Both the position numbers and the translations under genes were made by a program. Positions 11,029 to 21,169 of a stretch of DNA of 64,000 bases are shown here, piece by piece (position 1 is the first letter of the stretch; each line of letters starts with the position of its first letter). The notes under the pieces are model-generated. The model did no database searches. It was not told the origin of the DNA and worked only from the letters and a program-made list of their open reading frames with translations. The DNA is from Shewanella sp. c952 (lineage in GTDB: Bacteria > Pseudomonadota > Gammaproteobacteria > Enterobacterales > Shewanellaceae). The stretch is from NCBI RefSeq assembly GCF_019654975.1, contig NZ_BPEW01000021.1:25623-89622 (forward strand), given 5' to 3'.

Positions 11029-11916
11029 ATGCAAGATAATGAACATCGTAAAGGCATAGTGTTTGCCATTTGCGCTTATACCCTGTGGGGCTTTGCTCCG
11101 CTGTACTTTAAATTGCTTACCGATGTGTCTGCTGCAGAGATTTTGCTGCACCGTGTACTTTGGTCATTTGTTTTTGTCGCTATGCTGATGAGCCTCTTCG
11201 GCGGTTTTGGTCGCGCCAGACAATTACTTAAAAAGCCAAAGCAATTGGCCGTCTTATGTATAACCTCCTGTTTAATTGCAGCTAACTGGTTGCTATTTAT
11301 CTGGGCCGTTAACAACGACCACATGTTAGATGCCAGTCTAGGCTATTTTATCAATCCCCTTGTTAACGTGCTCTTGGCGATGCTATTCCTAGGTGAACGC
11401 CTGCGCAAACTACAATGGGCCGCAGTATCACTGGCCGCGATCGGGGTATCAGTACAACTAATTTCATTTGGATCAATACCATTGGTATCGCTGGGCTTGG
11501 CAGGTTCTTTTGCCTGTTACGGCTTATTGCGTAAAAAGGTGAATATCGATGCGAAAACGGGTCTGCTGGTTGAAACAGCAATCTTAATGCCTATCGCACT
11601 GTTTTACTTGCTTACCAATATGGGTGACTCAATGACACACCTGATGAACAACGATATGCAGTTGAACTCATTGCTGCTGGCTGCGGGAGTCGTCACCACA
11701 ATACCACTGCTATGCTTTGCCGCATCTGCCGTCAGGATCCCTTTCACTATGCTGGGATTCTTTCAGTACATTGGCCCAAGTATTATGTTTATCCTCGCAG
11801 TTAGCTTGTATAACGAGCCTTTCGATATGGAAAAAGGCATTACTTTTGGCTTTATTTGGGCTGCTCTTGCGCTTTTCACTACCGACATGTTTTATAAGCG
11901 CAAACAAAAAAAGTAA
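11029..11916 (+). CDS. rarD: RarD-family EamA/DMT transporter
   Basis: This is a 295-residue inner-membrane protein with about ten hydrophobic helices, made of two EamA repeats. The N-terminus HRKGIVFAICAYTLWGFAPLYFKL and the HRVLWSFVF segment are typical of RarD, whose family name comes from chloramphenicol-sensitivity work; the natural substrate is not established. It is in the same direction as the yigI-like gene, but a terminator lies between them, so it probably has its own promoter. A strong terminator follows. Confidence 0.9.
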   Translation: MQDNEHRKGIVFAICAYTLWGFAPLYFKLLTDVSAAEILLHRVLWSFVFVAMLMSLFGGFGRARQLLKKPKQLAVLCITSCLIAANWLLFIWAVNNDHMLDASLGYFINPLVNVLLAMLFLGERLRKLQWAAVSLAAIGVSVQLISFGSIPLVSLGLAGSFACYGLLRKKVNIDAKTGLLVETAILMPIALFYLLTNMGDSMTHLMNNDMQLNSLLLAAGVVTTIPLLCFAASAVRIPFTMLGFFQYIGPSIMFILAVSLYNEPFDMEKGITFGFIWAALALFTTDMFYKRKQKK

Positions 11917-11930
11917 TCCTTACCAATGTA

Positions 11931-11962
11931 AAAAAGCGAACCTAATTGGGTTCGCTTTTTAT
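11931..11962. terminator. Strong bidirectional terminator after rarD
   Basis: A 12-bp perfect stem (AAAAAGCGAACC at 11931-11942, GGTTCGCTTTTT at 11949-11960) has A and T runs on both sides. It can serve rarD on the plus strand and the convergent small membrane gene on the minus strand. Confidence 0.85.
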
Positions 11963-12005
11963 TATTTTACCAACAATAACCATCTCACCCGTCCGAGAAA
12001 TAGTT

Positions 12006-12527
12006 TTACCGCAAGTGGCTTAACAGTGTATCGGGTTGCTCAAGGTCTAATAGTATCGAATAACCTTTGGTAGTCGGGATTAACAGCACATTGTCAGCTT
12101 CTGTGACCGCAACAAATGCTTTCGAGTGACCGACTAAACTGAACCAGCCTAATTGAAATCCAGGCATACCCACGCCATTAACCCGAAGATCGGGTTTAAA
12201 TTCAATATCAGCTCCTGTTGACCAATTTAATTGACGCACTCCCATTAAATCTACCTCTTCTATCGGTAGGCTAAACCGATAAAATGGCACATCAACAGTA
12301 ACCAAATCCGGCGTCACAATCAGTTTTGCATCATTAACTTTATAGAACATCCAGCTGAATGCTATCAGCATCGGCAGTAACACTGCAGCAATAACAACCT
12401 TACTCGTTTGCGGCAGCGCTTTATAATAAATATAAACCCCGATTCCAATTAAGCCGATGAGTAAGGCAATAAAGCTCAACGTACCTGTTGAGCCTAGAGG
12501 ATTAAGAGCAAAACTTTGAGTCATCAT
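12006..12527 (-). CDS. Small membrane protein with PH-like soluble domain, unknown function
   Basis: I do not recognise a named family. The 173-residue protein has two transmembrane helices at about residues 17-35 (LSFIALLIGLIGIGVYIYY) and 43-62. A soluble beta-rich domain of about 110 residues follows, in which the run LIVTPDLVTVDVPFYRFSLP and a final hydrophobic strand-helix end (TTKGYSILLDLEQPDTLLSHL) resemble bacterial PH-like domains. It stands alone on the minus strand between rarD and argA. Two adjacent ATG codons start the frame. The PH-like call is a weak structural impression only. Confidence 0.6.
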   Translation of the reverse strand: MMTQSFALNPLGSTGTLSFIALLIGLIGIGVYIYYKALPQTSKVVIAAVLLPMLIAFSWMFYKVNDAKLIVTPDLVTVDVPFYRFSLPIEEVDLMGVRQLNWSTGADIEFKPDLRVNGVGMPGFQLGWFSLVGHSKAFVAVTEADNVLLIPTTKGYSILLDLEQPDTLLSHLR

Positions 12528-12603
12528 CTAGTCCTGTCAATAAGATAACCTCATCTTTGACTAGAGGACATATTATGTCAAGCTAAGGTTTTCGGCTGCA
12601 AGT

Positions 12604-13923
12604 TTACAGATCCAACGCTAAGATCTTCGATTTGCGTTGATAATTGTAGAGCTGTTTCTTCTTTCCTGGTAACTCATCAACTTCAACAATATTAAAACCA
12701 TGCTCTAAGAACCAGTGAATACTGCGTGTCGTCAGTGCAAATAATCTTGAATAACCTCTCACCCGCGCTTGGCTAATAATATTTTGCAGCAGCAAACTGC
12801 CCCTATCGGCATCTCGATACTCAGGGTGAACCACTAAGCAAGCAAATTCACCTGCATTATCCTCCTCAAACGGATAGAACGCCGCACAGCCAATCACTAA
12901 ACTGTCACGCTCAATCAGCATAAACTGCTCAATTTCGACCTCTAGCTGCTCTCTTGAACGGCGCACCAGTATGCCTTTTTCTTCCAGTGGACGGATAAGA
13001 TCGAGTATGCCACCGATATCCCGAATAGAAGCACGCCGCAGACGTTCGGCACTTTCTGTGACAATTTGGGTGCCGATACCATCGCGGGAGAAAAGCTCTT
13101 GCAGCAGTGCTCCATCATCTAAATAACTAACAAAGTGACAACGACTTACCCCATTTCTGCAAGCATCGATACTGGCTTGTAAAAATGCCTTGGTACTCAA
13201 ACAAAGTGGCGCTTGTTCAGGCAAATTATTAAGAATGGCTTGCGCATCTGTAGGCATCAGCTCTGCAAGCACTTCGCCAGCCTCATCCATAATTCCTTTA
13301 TGTGCACTAAAGCCAATCATCTTATCTGCTTTGAGTTTTACCGCTATTTGGGTTGCAACCTCTTCAGCCGTTAAGTTAAAGCTCTCACCCGTCACTGATG
13401 CAGCCACAGGGCCTAACAATACAATGCCACCATTGTCCAGTTGACGCTTTAAGCCTTGGCTATCTATACGCCTCACCCTGCCGCTAAGACTATAATCAAC
13501 TCCATCTTCTACCCCTAATGGCTGTGCAATCACAAAGTTACCGCTCACCACATTAATCTGTGCCCCTTGCATAGGCGTGTTGCTCAAACTCATCGACAAC
13601 CGCGCCGTAATATCAAGCTGTAATGCACCTACGACCTGTTTAATGACTTTAAAGGTCTCTTCTTCGGTAATTCTCACACCATTGTAATATTCAGGAGTTA
13701 AGCTTTGTTGTGCCAACGCATCATCAATCTGTGGACGAGCACCGTGCACTAGGACGATTTTAATCCCTAGACTATGCAACAACGCGATATCGTTAATAAT
13801 GGCTTTAAACTGCGGCTGAGCAAGCGCTTCACCGCCAAGCATAACCACAAAGGTTTTGCCTCTGTGGGCGTTAACATAGGAAGCTGAATGACGAAAACCA
13901 TCGACGAGTTCTGTAGTACGCAC
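12604..13923 (-). CDS. argA: N-acetylglutamate synthase
   Basis: ArgA acetylates glutamate with acetyl-CoA as the first step of arginine synthesis. The amino-acid-kinase-like domain covers about residues 1-290 ([23 protein letters not shown]). The C-terminal GNAT acetyltransferase domain covers about 295-439 ([19 protein letters not shown]). I chose the GTG at 13923 because AAAGGTGG sits at ideal distance and the protein then begins [14 protein letters not shown], the usual family start. A GTG 43 codons further up is in frame but lies inside the promoter. The gene is likely repressed by ArgR, given two ARG-box-like sites over the promoter. Confidence 0.94.
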   Translation of the reverse strand: MRTTELVDGFRHSASYVNAHRGKTFVVMLGGEALAQPQFKAIINDIALLHSLGIKIVLVHGARPQIDDALAQQSLTPEYYNGVRITEEETFKVIKQVVGALQLDITARLSMSLSNTPMQGAQINVVSGNFVIAQPLGVEDGVDYSLSGRVRRIDSQGLKRQLDNGGIVLLGPVAASVTGESFNLTAEEVATQIAVKLKADKMIGFSAHKGIMDEAGEVLAELMPTDAQAILNNLPEQAPLCLSTKAFLQASIDACRNGVSRCHFVSYLDDGALLQELFSRDGIGTQIVTESAERLRRASIRDIGGILDLIRPLEEKGILVRRSREQLEVEIEQFMLIERDSLVIGCAAFYPFEEDNAGEFACLVVHPEYRDADRGSLLLQNIISQARVRGYSRLFALTTRSIHWFLEHGFNIVEVDELPGKKKQLYNYQRKSKILALDL

Positions 13924-13994
13924 GCTAAATCCACCTTTAAGTCTAAATAGACAGTCGCAACAATCTGATTTATTGATAACACCTACAATGATAT

Positions 13995-14029
13995 TGCATT
14001 TTAATTCATTTAAAAAGCATTTATTTTCA
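13995..14029. promoter_or_regulatory. Tandem ARG boxes (ArgR operator) of argA
   Basis: Two 14-bp near-palindromes lie exactly 21 bases apart: TGCATTTTAATTCA at 13995-14008 and AGCATTTATTTTCA at 14016-14029. Both resemble the ArgR consensus TGMATwwwwATKCA, the first almost perfectly. ArgR operators are typically pairs with this 21-base period. They lie at and just downstream of the argA -10 box, a position that would block transcription. Confidence 0.75.
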
Positions 14030-14057
14030 CTATATTTATTAACAAATATCACGTCAA
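14029..14057 (-). promoter_or_regulatory. argA sigma-70 promoter
   Basis: On the minus strand TTGACG (14052-14057) and TATAGT (14029-14034) are separated by exactly 17 bases, about 105 bases upstream of the argA GTG start. The -10 box touches the second ARG box, consistent with ArgR repression. Confidence 0.7.
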
Positions 14058-14315
14058 AGCTGTGAAATTAAAAAGATTGAGTTTGATATAATCAAGATCG
14101 AATAAGTGAATAGTGTTGCAAACTACGCCATAATGACGCGGACATTAAGCAATCTCATAAATTCTTAAATGGCTGAGACTCTTAATTGAAACAGTGGGAT
14201 GAAAATGAGGGTGAATAATGGCTATCAGGCCAATAGCTGAAATTAGATAGTTATAGCCACTAAGATCATGATTTAATTGTTCTGCAGGAGTTTGGCGTCG
14301 TGGTAAATTTAAGCC
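14058..14315. other. Gene-free spacer between argA promoter and rpmG terminator
   Basis: I see no gene or RNA signal in these roughly 260 bases. Only very short reading frames without ribosome-binding sites occur, on either strand. Confidence 0.5.
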
Positions 14316-14345
14316 AAAAAAAAGCCTCTAAAAATAGAGGCTTTT
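14316..14345 (-). terminator. Terminator of the rpmB-rpmG transcript
   Basis: AAAAGCCTCTA (14320-14330) and TAGAGGCTTTT (14335-14345) form an 11-bp perfect stem with a 4-base loop. On the minus strand a run of eight T follows, which is a textbook rho-independent terminator just after rpmG. Confidence 0.9.
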
Positions 14346-14366
14346 GAAGATGCTTTAAACGAGTTA

Positions 14367-14540
14367 TTACTTGATTTTAGCTTCTTTGTACATAACGTGC
14401 TGACGGATAACAGGATCAAATTTCTTGATTTCCATCTTTTCAGGCATGTTACGCTTGTTCTTTTCAGTCGTGTAGAAGTGACCAGTTTTAGCGCTAGATA
14501 CTAGCTTGATCTTCTCACGATTACCTTTAGATTTAGCCAT
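14367..14540 (-). CDS. rpmG: 50S ribosomal protein L33
   Basis: A 57-residue basic protein begins [20 protein letters not shown] and contains [10 protein letters not shown] and [11 protein letters not shown], the typical L33 sequence of gammaproteobacteria. It lacks the zinc-binding CxxC pairs, so it is the cysteine-free form. It follows rpmB by 6 bases in one transcript and is followed by a strong terminator. It is part of the large ribosomal subunit near the E site. Confidence 0.97.
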
Positions 14541-14546
14541 GGTTTA

Positions 14547-14783
14547 TTATACCTTCTCGCCGCGGGCACGAAGTTCAGCAACAACAACTTCAATACCTTT
14601 CTTATCGATGATACGCATACCTTTAGTAGAGATACGTAGCTTAACGAAACGCTTTTCAGTTTCTAACCAGAATCTGTGATTCTGTAGGTTAGGTAAAAAA
14701 CGACGACGCGTAGCATTCTTCGCGTGCGAACGGTTGTTACCAACCATTGGTTTCTTGCCAGTTACTTGGCATACTCTTGACAT
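14547..14783 (-). CDS. rpmB: 50S ribosomal protein L28
   Basis: The 78-residue protein starts [20 protein letters not shown] and continues [12 protein letters not shown] and [16 protein letters not shown], which identifies L28. I chose the ATG at 14783 rather than an in-frame ATG five codons upstream, because the family begins at MSRVC and GGAG lies about nine bases before it. It forms the rpmB-rpmG operon, a pairing conserved across gammaproteobacteria, with radC upstream on the same strand. Confidence 0.97.
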   Translation of the reverse strand: MSRVCQVTGKKPMVGNNRSHAKNATRRRFLPNLQNHRFWLETEKRFVKLRISTKGMRIIDKKGIEVVVAELRARGEKV

Positions 14784-14911
14784 GTCAAACTTCTCCAAAA
14801 CAATATATATAACGCTCGAGCATTAATGTACCTCGAACACGGCCGTCGCCTGAGGCACACAACAGAGGGCGCATTTTATACAGGATCTAAAATCAAAGAT
14901 CAAGGGTTAGA

Positions 14912-15589
14912 TTAATCTATCCACCCTCGTTCAGCGAAAGAAACTATCTCTCGATCGCCTACAACCATATGGTCCAGCAAGGAAACATCGATGGTTTGTA
15001 GTGCTTGTTTCAATCGCTCAGTAATTCGTCTATCGGCTGTACTTGGCTCTGCAATTCCAGAGGGATGATTGTGACACACGATCACAGCCGCAGCCTTTTT
15101 CTCAAGCACCAAGCTCACCACATCTCGTGGATAAACCGACGCTGAGTTAATGGTACCCCTGAACAATTCAACGAATTGAATCACCCGATGTTGGCTATCA
15201 AGTAGTAAAATAGCAAACACTTCGTAGGCACGATCTCCCAATTGTCTCATTAAATAGTCTCGAGTTAAATCAGGATCCGATAAAATTTTGCCTCTTTTTA
15301 GATTTTCTTTCGAAATTCGCTTGCCAATCTCTACCGCAGCTTGCAATTGAGCAAACTTAACCGGGCCTATTCCATCTAGCCGACACATTTGTGCTTGAGA
15401 GGCTGTCAGTAAGCTTCTAAGCCCACCAAACTCCGTAATCATCATACGAGCAAGCTCTACGGCACTTAATCCCTTTAAGCCGACTCTGAGCAATACAGCG
15501 AGTAATTCTGCATCCGACAGGTGCTCTGCACCATTAAGTAGTAGTTTTTCTCTTGGTCCTTCACCCTGCGGCCAATCTTTAATTCCCAC
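14912..15589 (-). CDS. radC: RadC family JAMM/MPN-domain protein
   Basis: RadC proteins carry an N-terminal helix-hairpin-helix-like part and a C-terminal JAMM metalloprotease-like domain; despite the name a DNA-repair role is not proven. Visible motifs are GPREKLLLNGAEHLSDAELLAVLLR near the N-terminus and the metal-binding motif CHNHPSGIAEPSTADRRIT. The GTG at 15589 is the likely start, since a perfect AGGAGG precedes it by five bases and the protein then reads MGIKDWPQGEGPR with the usual 225 residues. It is divergent from coaBC, as in E. coli. Confidence 0.93.
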   Translation of the reverse strand: MGIKDWPQGEGPREKLLLNGAEHLSDAELLAVLLRVGLKGLSAVELARMMITEFGGLRSLLTASQAQMCRLDGIGPVKFAQLQAAVEIGKRISKENLKRGKILSDPDLTRDYLMRQLGDRAYEVFAILLLDSQHRVIQFVELFRGTINSASVYPRDVVSLVLEKKAAAVIVCHNHPSGIAEPSTADRRITERLKQALQTIDVSLLDHMVVGDREIVSFAERGWID

Positions 15590-15729
15590 AATAACCTCCT
15601 TGTCATTATTTCTAGTTGAGTATGGTCGACAATTTACTAACTTGTTCATCAACTGCAGAGTGATTGTGATATCTTACGGCTGCGCGGATAATATTTTGAT
15701 CTGTAAAAATGATTATGGAAAGAGTAGCT

Positions 15730-16926
15730 ATGGGTTTGAAAAACAAGAAAGTACTTTTAGGAATTGGCGGTGGTATTGCAGCCTATAAATCTGCTGACTT
15801 AGTTCGCAAACTAAAAGATCGCGGCGCTGATGTTAGAGTGGTTATGAGCCAGAGCGCGCAGGAATTTATTACCCCACTCACCCTGCAAGCATTATCAGGC
15901 TATCCAGTCTCGACCGACCTACTTGACCCAAGTGCTGAAGCATCCATGGGGCATATTGAATTAGCTCGTTGGGCAGACTTAGTGATTGTGGCACCAGCTA
16001 CGGCGAATTTAATTGCGCGTATCAGTAGCGGCATGGCAGATGAACTCATCACCACGACTTGCCTAGCCACCGAAGCGCCTATCGTGCTTTGCCCTGCAAT
16101 GAACCAGCAGATGTATCGCAATGCCGCAACCCAAGCCAATTTAGTCACAGTCGCTCAACGCGGTATGACGATTTGGGGCCCCGACTCTGGCTCTCAAGCC
16201 TGCGGAGAAGTTGGCCCAGGTAGAATGTTGGAGCCTGTGGATATCGCTGAAAAAGCCGTACAGTTCTTTGGCCCTAAATTGTTAGCAGGCATCTCTTTAC
16301 TGTTAACCGCAGGGCCTACACGCGAAGCGATCGACCCCGTTAGGTACATCTCTAACCATAGCTCAGGCAAAATGGGCTTCTCTCTAGCGAGTGCCGCAGC
16401 AGCAATGGGCGCTAAAGTTACGCTAGTTGCGGGCCCCGTTAATCTAGCAACACCAGCGAATGTCAGCCGTATCGATGTTGAATCGGCACAAGAGATGCTT
16501 GATGCCGTGCTGCCAGAAGTGGAAAAAAACCAAATTTTTATCGGTTGTGCCGCAGTAGCTGATTATCGAATTGCGGATGTGGCCGAGAGTAAGATTAAAA
16601 AATCAGCTGAGCAGATGCAGCTTGCGCTAGTGCGAAATCCTGATATCTTAGCCAGCGTTGCCAGCCATCCAAAACGTCCGTTTACGGTTGGTTTTGCAGC
16701 AGAAACCAATAATGTTGAGCAATACGCAAAAGGTAAACTTGAGCGCAAAAAACTTGATATGATTGCCGCCAATGATGTGTCGAATAGCAGCATTGGTTTT
16801 AATAGCGACGATAACGCGCTTAGCGTCTTTTGGCATGATGGTGTAACCCACCTCCCCGCTGTCGACAAGCAAACTCTGGCCAAGCAATTACTGACCCTAA
16901 TCGCAGAAAAAGTAAAAAATAAATGA
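15730..16926 (+). CDS. coaBC: Bifunctional phosphopantothenoylcysteine decarboxylase/phosphopantothenate-cysteine ligase
   Basis: The protein makes 4'-phosphopantetheine from phosphopantothenate and cysteine for coenzyme A. The N-terminal FMN-dependent CoaC half begins [21 protein letters not shown], and the conserved decarboxylase segment reads CGEVGPGRM. The C-terminal CoaB half starts near [27 protein letters not shown] prefer the ATG at 15730, where a GGAAAGAG site stands at good distance, over the in-frame ATG seven codons upstream. The end overlaps the dut start by four bases (ATGA), so the two are translationally coupled. Confidence 0.95.
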   Translation: MGLKNKKVLLGIGGGIAAYKSADLVRKLKDRGADVRVVMSQSAQEFITPLTLQALSGYPVSTDLLDPSAEASMGHIELARWADLVIVAPATANLIARISSGMADELITTTCLATEAPIVLCPAMNQQMYRNAATQANLVTVAQRGMTIWGPDSGSQACGEVGPGRMLEPVDIAEKAVQFFGPKLLAGISLLLTAGPTREAIDPVRYISNHSSGKMGFSLASAAAAMGAKVTLVAGPVNLATPANVSRIDVESAQEMLDAVLPEVEKNQIFIGCAAVADYRIADVAESKIKKSAEQMQLALVRNPDILASVASHPKRPFTVGFAAETNNVEQYAKGKLERKKLDMIAANDVSNSSIGFNSDDNALSVFWHDGVTHLPAVDKQTLAKQLLTLIAEKVKNK

Positions 16927-17381
16927 AAACACCGATCGAACTAAAAATTCTCGACTCACGCATTGGTACACAGTTTCCGTTACCCGCCTACGCAACTCCA
17001 GGTAGTGCAGGTATGGATCTACGTGCAATCACTGATACTGCACTCACCATACAGCCTGGTGAAACCGTACTTATTCCAACGGGTATTGCTGTACACGTCG
17101 CGGATCCGAGCTTGGCAGCTATTATTCTGCCTCGTTCAGGCTTAGGCCATAAGCACGGTATCGTACTCGGTAACTTAGTTGGACTGATTGATTCTGATTA
17201 CCAAGGCCCATTAATGGTCTCTTGCTGGAATCGCGCCAGTGAGCCATTCACCATAGAAATAGGTGACCGCCTCGCGCAATTAGTATTTGTTCCCGTTGTG
17301 CAGGCAGAGTTTAAGCTTGTTGATGAGTTTGATAGCTCAGATCGCGGTGCAGGCGGCTTTGGCCATTCAGGCACAAAATAA
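16923..17381 (+). CDS. dut: dUTP diphosphatase
   Basis: Dut hydrolyses dUTP to dUMP and pyrophosphate, which keeps uracil out of DNA and supplies dTMP synthesis. The 152-residue trimeric-type enzyme shows all five motifs: [33 protein letters not shown] and the glycine-rich C-terminal [10 protein letters not shown]. It is coupled to coaBC and followed by slmA, an order conserved in many gammaproteobacteria. Confidence 0.97.
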   Translation: MKTPIELKILDSRIGTQFPLPAYATPGSAGMDLRAITDTALTIQPGETVLIPTGIAVHVADPSLAAIILPRSGLGHKHGIVLGNLVGLIDSDYQGPLMVSCWNRASEPFTIEIGDRLAQLVFVPVVQAEFKLVDEFDSSDRGAGGFGHSGTK

Positions 17382-17477
17382 CAACCACATTTAAGCATAT
17401 CACTACATTTTATGGACAGCACGGAGCGTTGTTTCCTTGCCGTCTCGCTCAGTAGTAATCGAGTGAAGGACTGATAA

Positions 17478-18071
17478 ATGGCTGCAAGCCCAAAGATTAA
17501 TCGCCGCGAACACATTCTACAATGTTTAGCGACCATGTTAGAGACAAGCCCAGGACAACGCATCACTACCGCTAAACTGGCAGCAGAAGTGGGCGTATCA
17601 GAAGCCGCACTTTACCGCCACTTTCCGAGCAAAGCTCGGATGTTTGAAGGCCTCATTGAGTTTATCGAAGAGTCATTACTGTCTCGTATCAATCTCATCA
17701 TGGATGAAGAGAAAGACACCATGAAGCGCTGCCAGCAATTGCTGCAACTGCTGTTGGTTTTTGCCGAACGTAACCCAGGGATTTCACGAGTGCTCAATGG
17801 CGATGCATTATTGGGTGAAAACGAACGTTTACGCAGTCGAATTAGCCAGCTTTTCTCAAAAATTGAAACTCATCTGAAGCAGATTTTACGCGAGAAGAGT
17901 CTACGCGAAGGGCAAGCCTTTAGCATTGATGAAGCGGTGTTAGCTAACTTATTAATGGCGATTGCCGAAGGCCGAATTGCCCAGTTTGTTCGCAGTGAAT
18001 TTAAGCTTAAACCGACTAAGCACTTTAACGAACAGTGGACATTCGTGCAGCAGCAATTATTGCAGAGCTAA
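17478..18071 (+). CDS. slmA: Nucleoid occlusion factor SlmA (TetR fold)
   Basis: SlmA binds specific chromosomal sites and blocks FtsZ ring formation over the nucleoid. The 197-residue protein begins [21 protein letters not shown] and has the TetR-type helix-turn-helix [20 protein letters not shown] near residues 34-53. The remaining helical part is the dimer and FtsZ-binding domain. Its place right after coaBC-dut is diagnostic. A GGCAGCA/TGCTGCC hairpin at 18089-18111 follows but lacks a T run, so it is only a weak terminator candidate. Confidence 0.95.
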
Positions 18072-18208
18072 ATACTCTAAAACAAAAAGGCAGCAGACTA
18101 AACATGCTGCCTGATCATACAAAACTATTGTTTCCCTCCTACTTTTGGTTTACTTTCCCTGTGATAAACACTTATAAAGTTTAACATTTGTTCTCACAAG
18201 GAAGTTGT

Positions 18209-20173
18209 ATGAAACTCATTAAAACCATTGGCCTAGTATGCCTAGCTTGGTTTAGTTGCTATGCATCAGCAAAAACCAACGATGCAGCCAATTTATTCAG
18301 CCGTTCGGCTGAGTTCTCGCAAGTCAAAATATCTCCAGCAGGAGATTATCTAAGCGTGATTACCAAAAAAGATGGTAAAAACATGCTACTTATCCTAAAA
18401 GCTGCAGATAGATCCTATGTACACGCCATTTTCTTTGAAAGTAATGCACAAGTAGGTCATTACGAATGGGTTAATGATGAACGACTAGTGATGCAAAAAG
18501 AATATTTGAAAGGTTGGAGTGACCACCCGCTCTATTATGGCGAATTAATGGCCGTAAATGCCGACGGCTCTAAGGCTACTTACCTGTTTGGTTATCAAGG
18601 AGGCGAACAGCAAACAGGTTCAAATCTGAAAAAAAACACCCCAATACGCGCCACAGCTTATATTCTAGATCCACTGCCAGAAAATGATCGTTATATGCTC
18701 GTTCAAGCACTTCCCTGGGGGAGTGGCGGTAGCAACATGGCAGAAAACACTCAAAAAGTGTATCGCGTTGATGTTTATAAAGGTCGACGCAAAAAGGTAG
18801 CAACCGCGCCCATCACCTACCCGAACTTCCTAACCGATCATGACGGCACTGTACGCTTTGTCAGTGGCACCCGAGATTACGTCAATTCTAAATTATACTA
18901 CCGAAATGACGGTAATTGGATAGATACTGATAAGTTAAATCTTGGCTTAGACGCAATAAAGCCAATTGCATTTAGCGATGACAAAGATAGCTTATATGTC
19001 ACCGCAAGCGAAGCAGGTAAACCAGCTGGCGTATACTTAGTGAACATCAAAACTGGCGATAAAAAGCTCGTAAGCCAAGATAAAGTGGTAGACCCAAGTA
19101 ATGTATGGATTAACGCTATCACCAAAAAGCTATACGCTATCGAGTATGAAAACGGTTACCCAACTTATGAGTTTGTCGATTCAAAAGATCCCTCAGCCAA
19201 ACTCATTAAACAACTTTTAGCTGCTCTACCGGGGCATCAGATCCATTTAGTTAGCCAAACAACCAGTGCCGATAAAATCATCATCAAAGCCTTCAATGAT
19301 CGTAATCCCGGCGACTACTATCTATTTAATACAAAGACTAAAAAGCTAGAGTATCTGGTGTCAAAAAAGAAATGGCTAGACCCAGACCAAATGGGCGAAA
19401 TTAAACCGATTAAATTTACCAGCAGAGATGGCGTAACAATACATGGCTACATAACCTTACCCTACGGTGTTGAAGCTAAAAACCTACCACTAGTTGTGAA
19501 TCCTCATGGCGGACCTCACGGCCCAAGAGACCGTTGGGGCTTTGACCCACAAAACCAAATGATCGCCAGCCAAGGCGCAGCAGTACTGCAAGTCAACTTC
19601 CGCGGTTCAGGCGGCTACGGCAATCTATTTAAAAATGCAGGTCATCAAAAATGGGGAACAAATATTCAGTACGACATTATTGATGCCACTAAGTATGTTA
19701 TCGAGCAAGGCATGGTAGATAAAGACCGAATCTGTATTGTCGGAGGCAGCTTCGGTGGCTACTCAGCAATTCAAAGCTCAGCGATAGAACCAGATCTGTT
19801 TAAATGTGCTATTGGTTTCGCTGGGATTTACGATCTACAGCTCATGTTCGATGAAGGCGATGTACAAGGCCGCCGAGCAGGTAAGCGTTACCTAAAAGAG
19901 GTGCTAGGTGAAAATGAAAGCTTACTGAAGTCAATGTCACCAACCCACAATGTCGATAAGCTCAAGGCTAACATTATGCTAGTCCATGGCGGTGAAGATG
20001 AAAGAGCACCTATCGAGCAGTTTGAAGCACTCGAAGATGCCTTAGAAGAGCACAAGTACCCGTTTAAGAAACTGGTTATGGATGATGAAGGTCATGGCTT
20101 TTATGACGATGCGCATAAGGCCAAATACTACAACGAAATGCTTAGCTTCTTAAAAACCAATCTGAAATTGTAA
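18209..20173 (+). CDS. Secreted S9-family (prolyl oligopeptidase-like) peptidase
   Basis: The 654-residue protein has a signal peptide (MKLIKTIGLVCLAWFSCYASA), an N-terminal beta-propeller region and a C-terminal alpha/beta hydrolase domain. The catalytic serine is in GGSFGGYS, the oxyanion region in NPHGGPHGPRD, and the histidine in DDEGHGF. Members cut dipeptides or short peptides from proline-rich or oligopeptide substrates, here in the periplasm. The start at 18209 follows AAGGAAG and gives the signal peptide; an ATG seven codons upstream is less likely. It is monocistronic with a strong terminator. A second relative lies at 52717. Confidence 0.88.
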   Translation: MKLIKTIGLVCLAWFSCYASAKTNDAANLFSRSAEFSQVKISPAGDYLSVITKKDGKNMLLILKAADRSYVHAIFFESNAQVGHYEWVNDERLVMQKEYLKGWSDHPLYYGELMAVNADGSKATYLFGYQGGEQQTGSNLKKNTPIRATAYILDPLPENDRYMLVQALPWGSGGSNMAENTQKVYRVDVYKGRRKKVATAPITYPNFLTDHDGTVRFVSGTRDYVNSKLYYRNDGNWIDTDKLNLGLDAIKPIAFSDDKDSLYVTASEAGKPAGVYLVNIKTGDKKLVSQDKVVDPSNVWINAITKKLYAIEYENGYPTYEFVDSKDPSAKLIKQLLAALPGHQIHLVSQTTSADKIIIKAFNDRNPGDYYLFNTKTKKLEYLVSKKKWLDPDQMGEIKPIKFTSRDGVTIHGYITLPYGVEAKNLPLVVNPHGGPHGPRDRWGFDPQNQMIASQGAAVLQVNFRGSGGYGNLFKNAGHQKWGTNIQYDIIDATKYVIEQGMVDKDRICIVGGSFGGYSAIQSSAIEPDLFKCAIGFAGIYDLQLMFDEGDVQGRRAGKRYLKEVLGENESLLKSMSPTHNVDKLKANIMLVHGGEDERAPIEQFEALEDALEEHKYPFKKLVMDDEGHGFYDDAHKAKYYNEMLSFLKTNLKL

Positions 20174-20185
20174 TGCTGTAAATAT

Positions 20186-20213
20186 AAAAACCGACTAATT
20201 TAGTCGGTTTTTC
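20186..20213 (+). terminator. Terminator after the S9 peptidase gene
   Basis: AAAAACCGAC and GTCGGTTTTT (20186-20212) form a perfect stem ending in a T run, 13 bases after the stop codon. Confidence 0.85.
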
Positions 20214-20391
20214 TTCTCCCCAAAACGTTTTTCGGTGTATATTTGCAACAAATCGCTGTATCCTCCGTGCTTCTTAGCGCCAAGGCACCGCGTTAATGCT
20301 CTATTATTACTGTTCAGCGATACCAATAAAAATGTGAGTCGCAATAAAGAACACCGAGACAGTACCACTACCCGTTACAGTGGAGGACCTT

Positions 20392-21051
20392 ATGACATCA
20401 AAAGAAGCTATCCTCAGTGAATCAGCGCAACTGGTTCAAACAGCTCTGCTTGAGCGTGGGCTTGAAACTCCAATGCTGCCCAGTGAGTTCACACCTGAAG
20501 AGCGTAAAGACAAAATAGAACATCATATGCGCGAGATTTTGACCTTAATGTCACTCGACCTACGCGATGATAGTTTGGAAGAAACCCCACGTCGCATTGC
20601 CAAAATGTACGTAGATGAAATTTTTTCAGGTCTCGATTACGCCAACTTCCCAAAAATCACCGTCATTGAAAATAAAATGGGTTTCGATGAGATGGTTAAA
20701 GTTAATGACATTAGCCTGACCAGCACTTGTGAGCACCACTTGGTGACTATCGATGGTTTAGCACGGGTTGCATACTTGCCACGTAAGAATATTATCGGTT
20801 TATCAAAGATTAACCGTATTGTGCGCTTCTTTGCTCAGCGCCCACAGGTGCAAGAACGTCTGACGCAGCAGGTATTAGTTGCCCTGCAAACTCTACTTGA
20901 GACTAAAGATGTCGCCGTAAAAATGGATGCGGTACATTATTGTGTTAAATCTCGCGGTGTTATGGACTCTACAAGTTCAACCACGACCACAGCGTTGGGT
21001 GGGATATTTAAATCTAACCCCGCTACTCGGGCTGAATTCTTGAGTAATTAG
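20392..21051 (+). CDS. folE: GTP cyclohydrolase I
   Basis: FolE converts GTP to 7,8-dihydroneopterin triphosphate, the first step of folate synthesis. The 219-residue protein has the zinc site with Cys113 and His116 in [13 protein letters not shown], a second zinc cysteine in [11 protein letters not shown], and the [23 protein letters not shown] signature. The ATG at 20392 is preceded by GGAGG at the right distance; the upstream in-frame ATG overlaps this site. A strong shared terminator separates it from convergent pyrE. Confidence 0.96.
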   Translation: MTSKEAILSESAQLVQTALLERGLETPMLPSEFTPEERKDKIEHHMREILTLMSLDLRDDSLEETPRRIAKMYVDEIFSGLDYANFPKITVIENKMGFDEMVKVNDISLTSTCEHHLVTIDGLARVAYLPRKNIIGLSKINRIVRFFAQRPQVQERLTQQVLVALQTLLETKDVAVKMDAVHYCVKSRGVMDSTSSTTTTALGGIFKSNPATRAEFLSN

Positions 21052-21095
21052 CTTCTAATACTAAGCAGTATAAGAATAAGTCTTACGCCTAAAAC

Positions 21096-21128
21096 AAAAA
21101 ACGCTGCGTCATCAACGCAGCGTTTTTT
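21096..21128. terminator. Bidirectional terminator between folE and pyrE
   Basis: A 14-bp perfect stem (AAAAAACGCTGCGT at 21096-21109, ACGCAGCGTTTTTT at 21115-21128) has a T run on both strands. It ends both convergent genes. Confidence 0.9.
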
Positions 21129-21169
21129 AGTTTTTGATTAAGCAAGGTTTCCGTCGCCGAAGCTATGCC

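Noticed and set aside
13924..14052. N-terminal extension of argA to the upstream GTG
   Set aside because: The extra 43 codons overlap the promoter and ARG boxes; a strong AAAGGTGG site fits the internal GTG and the family start.
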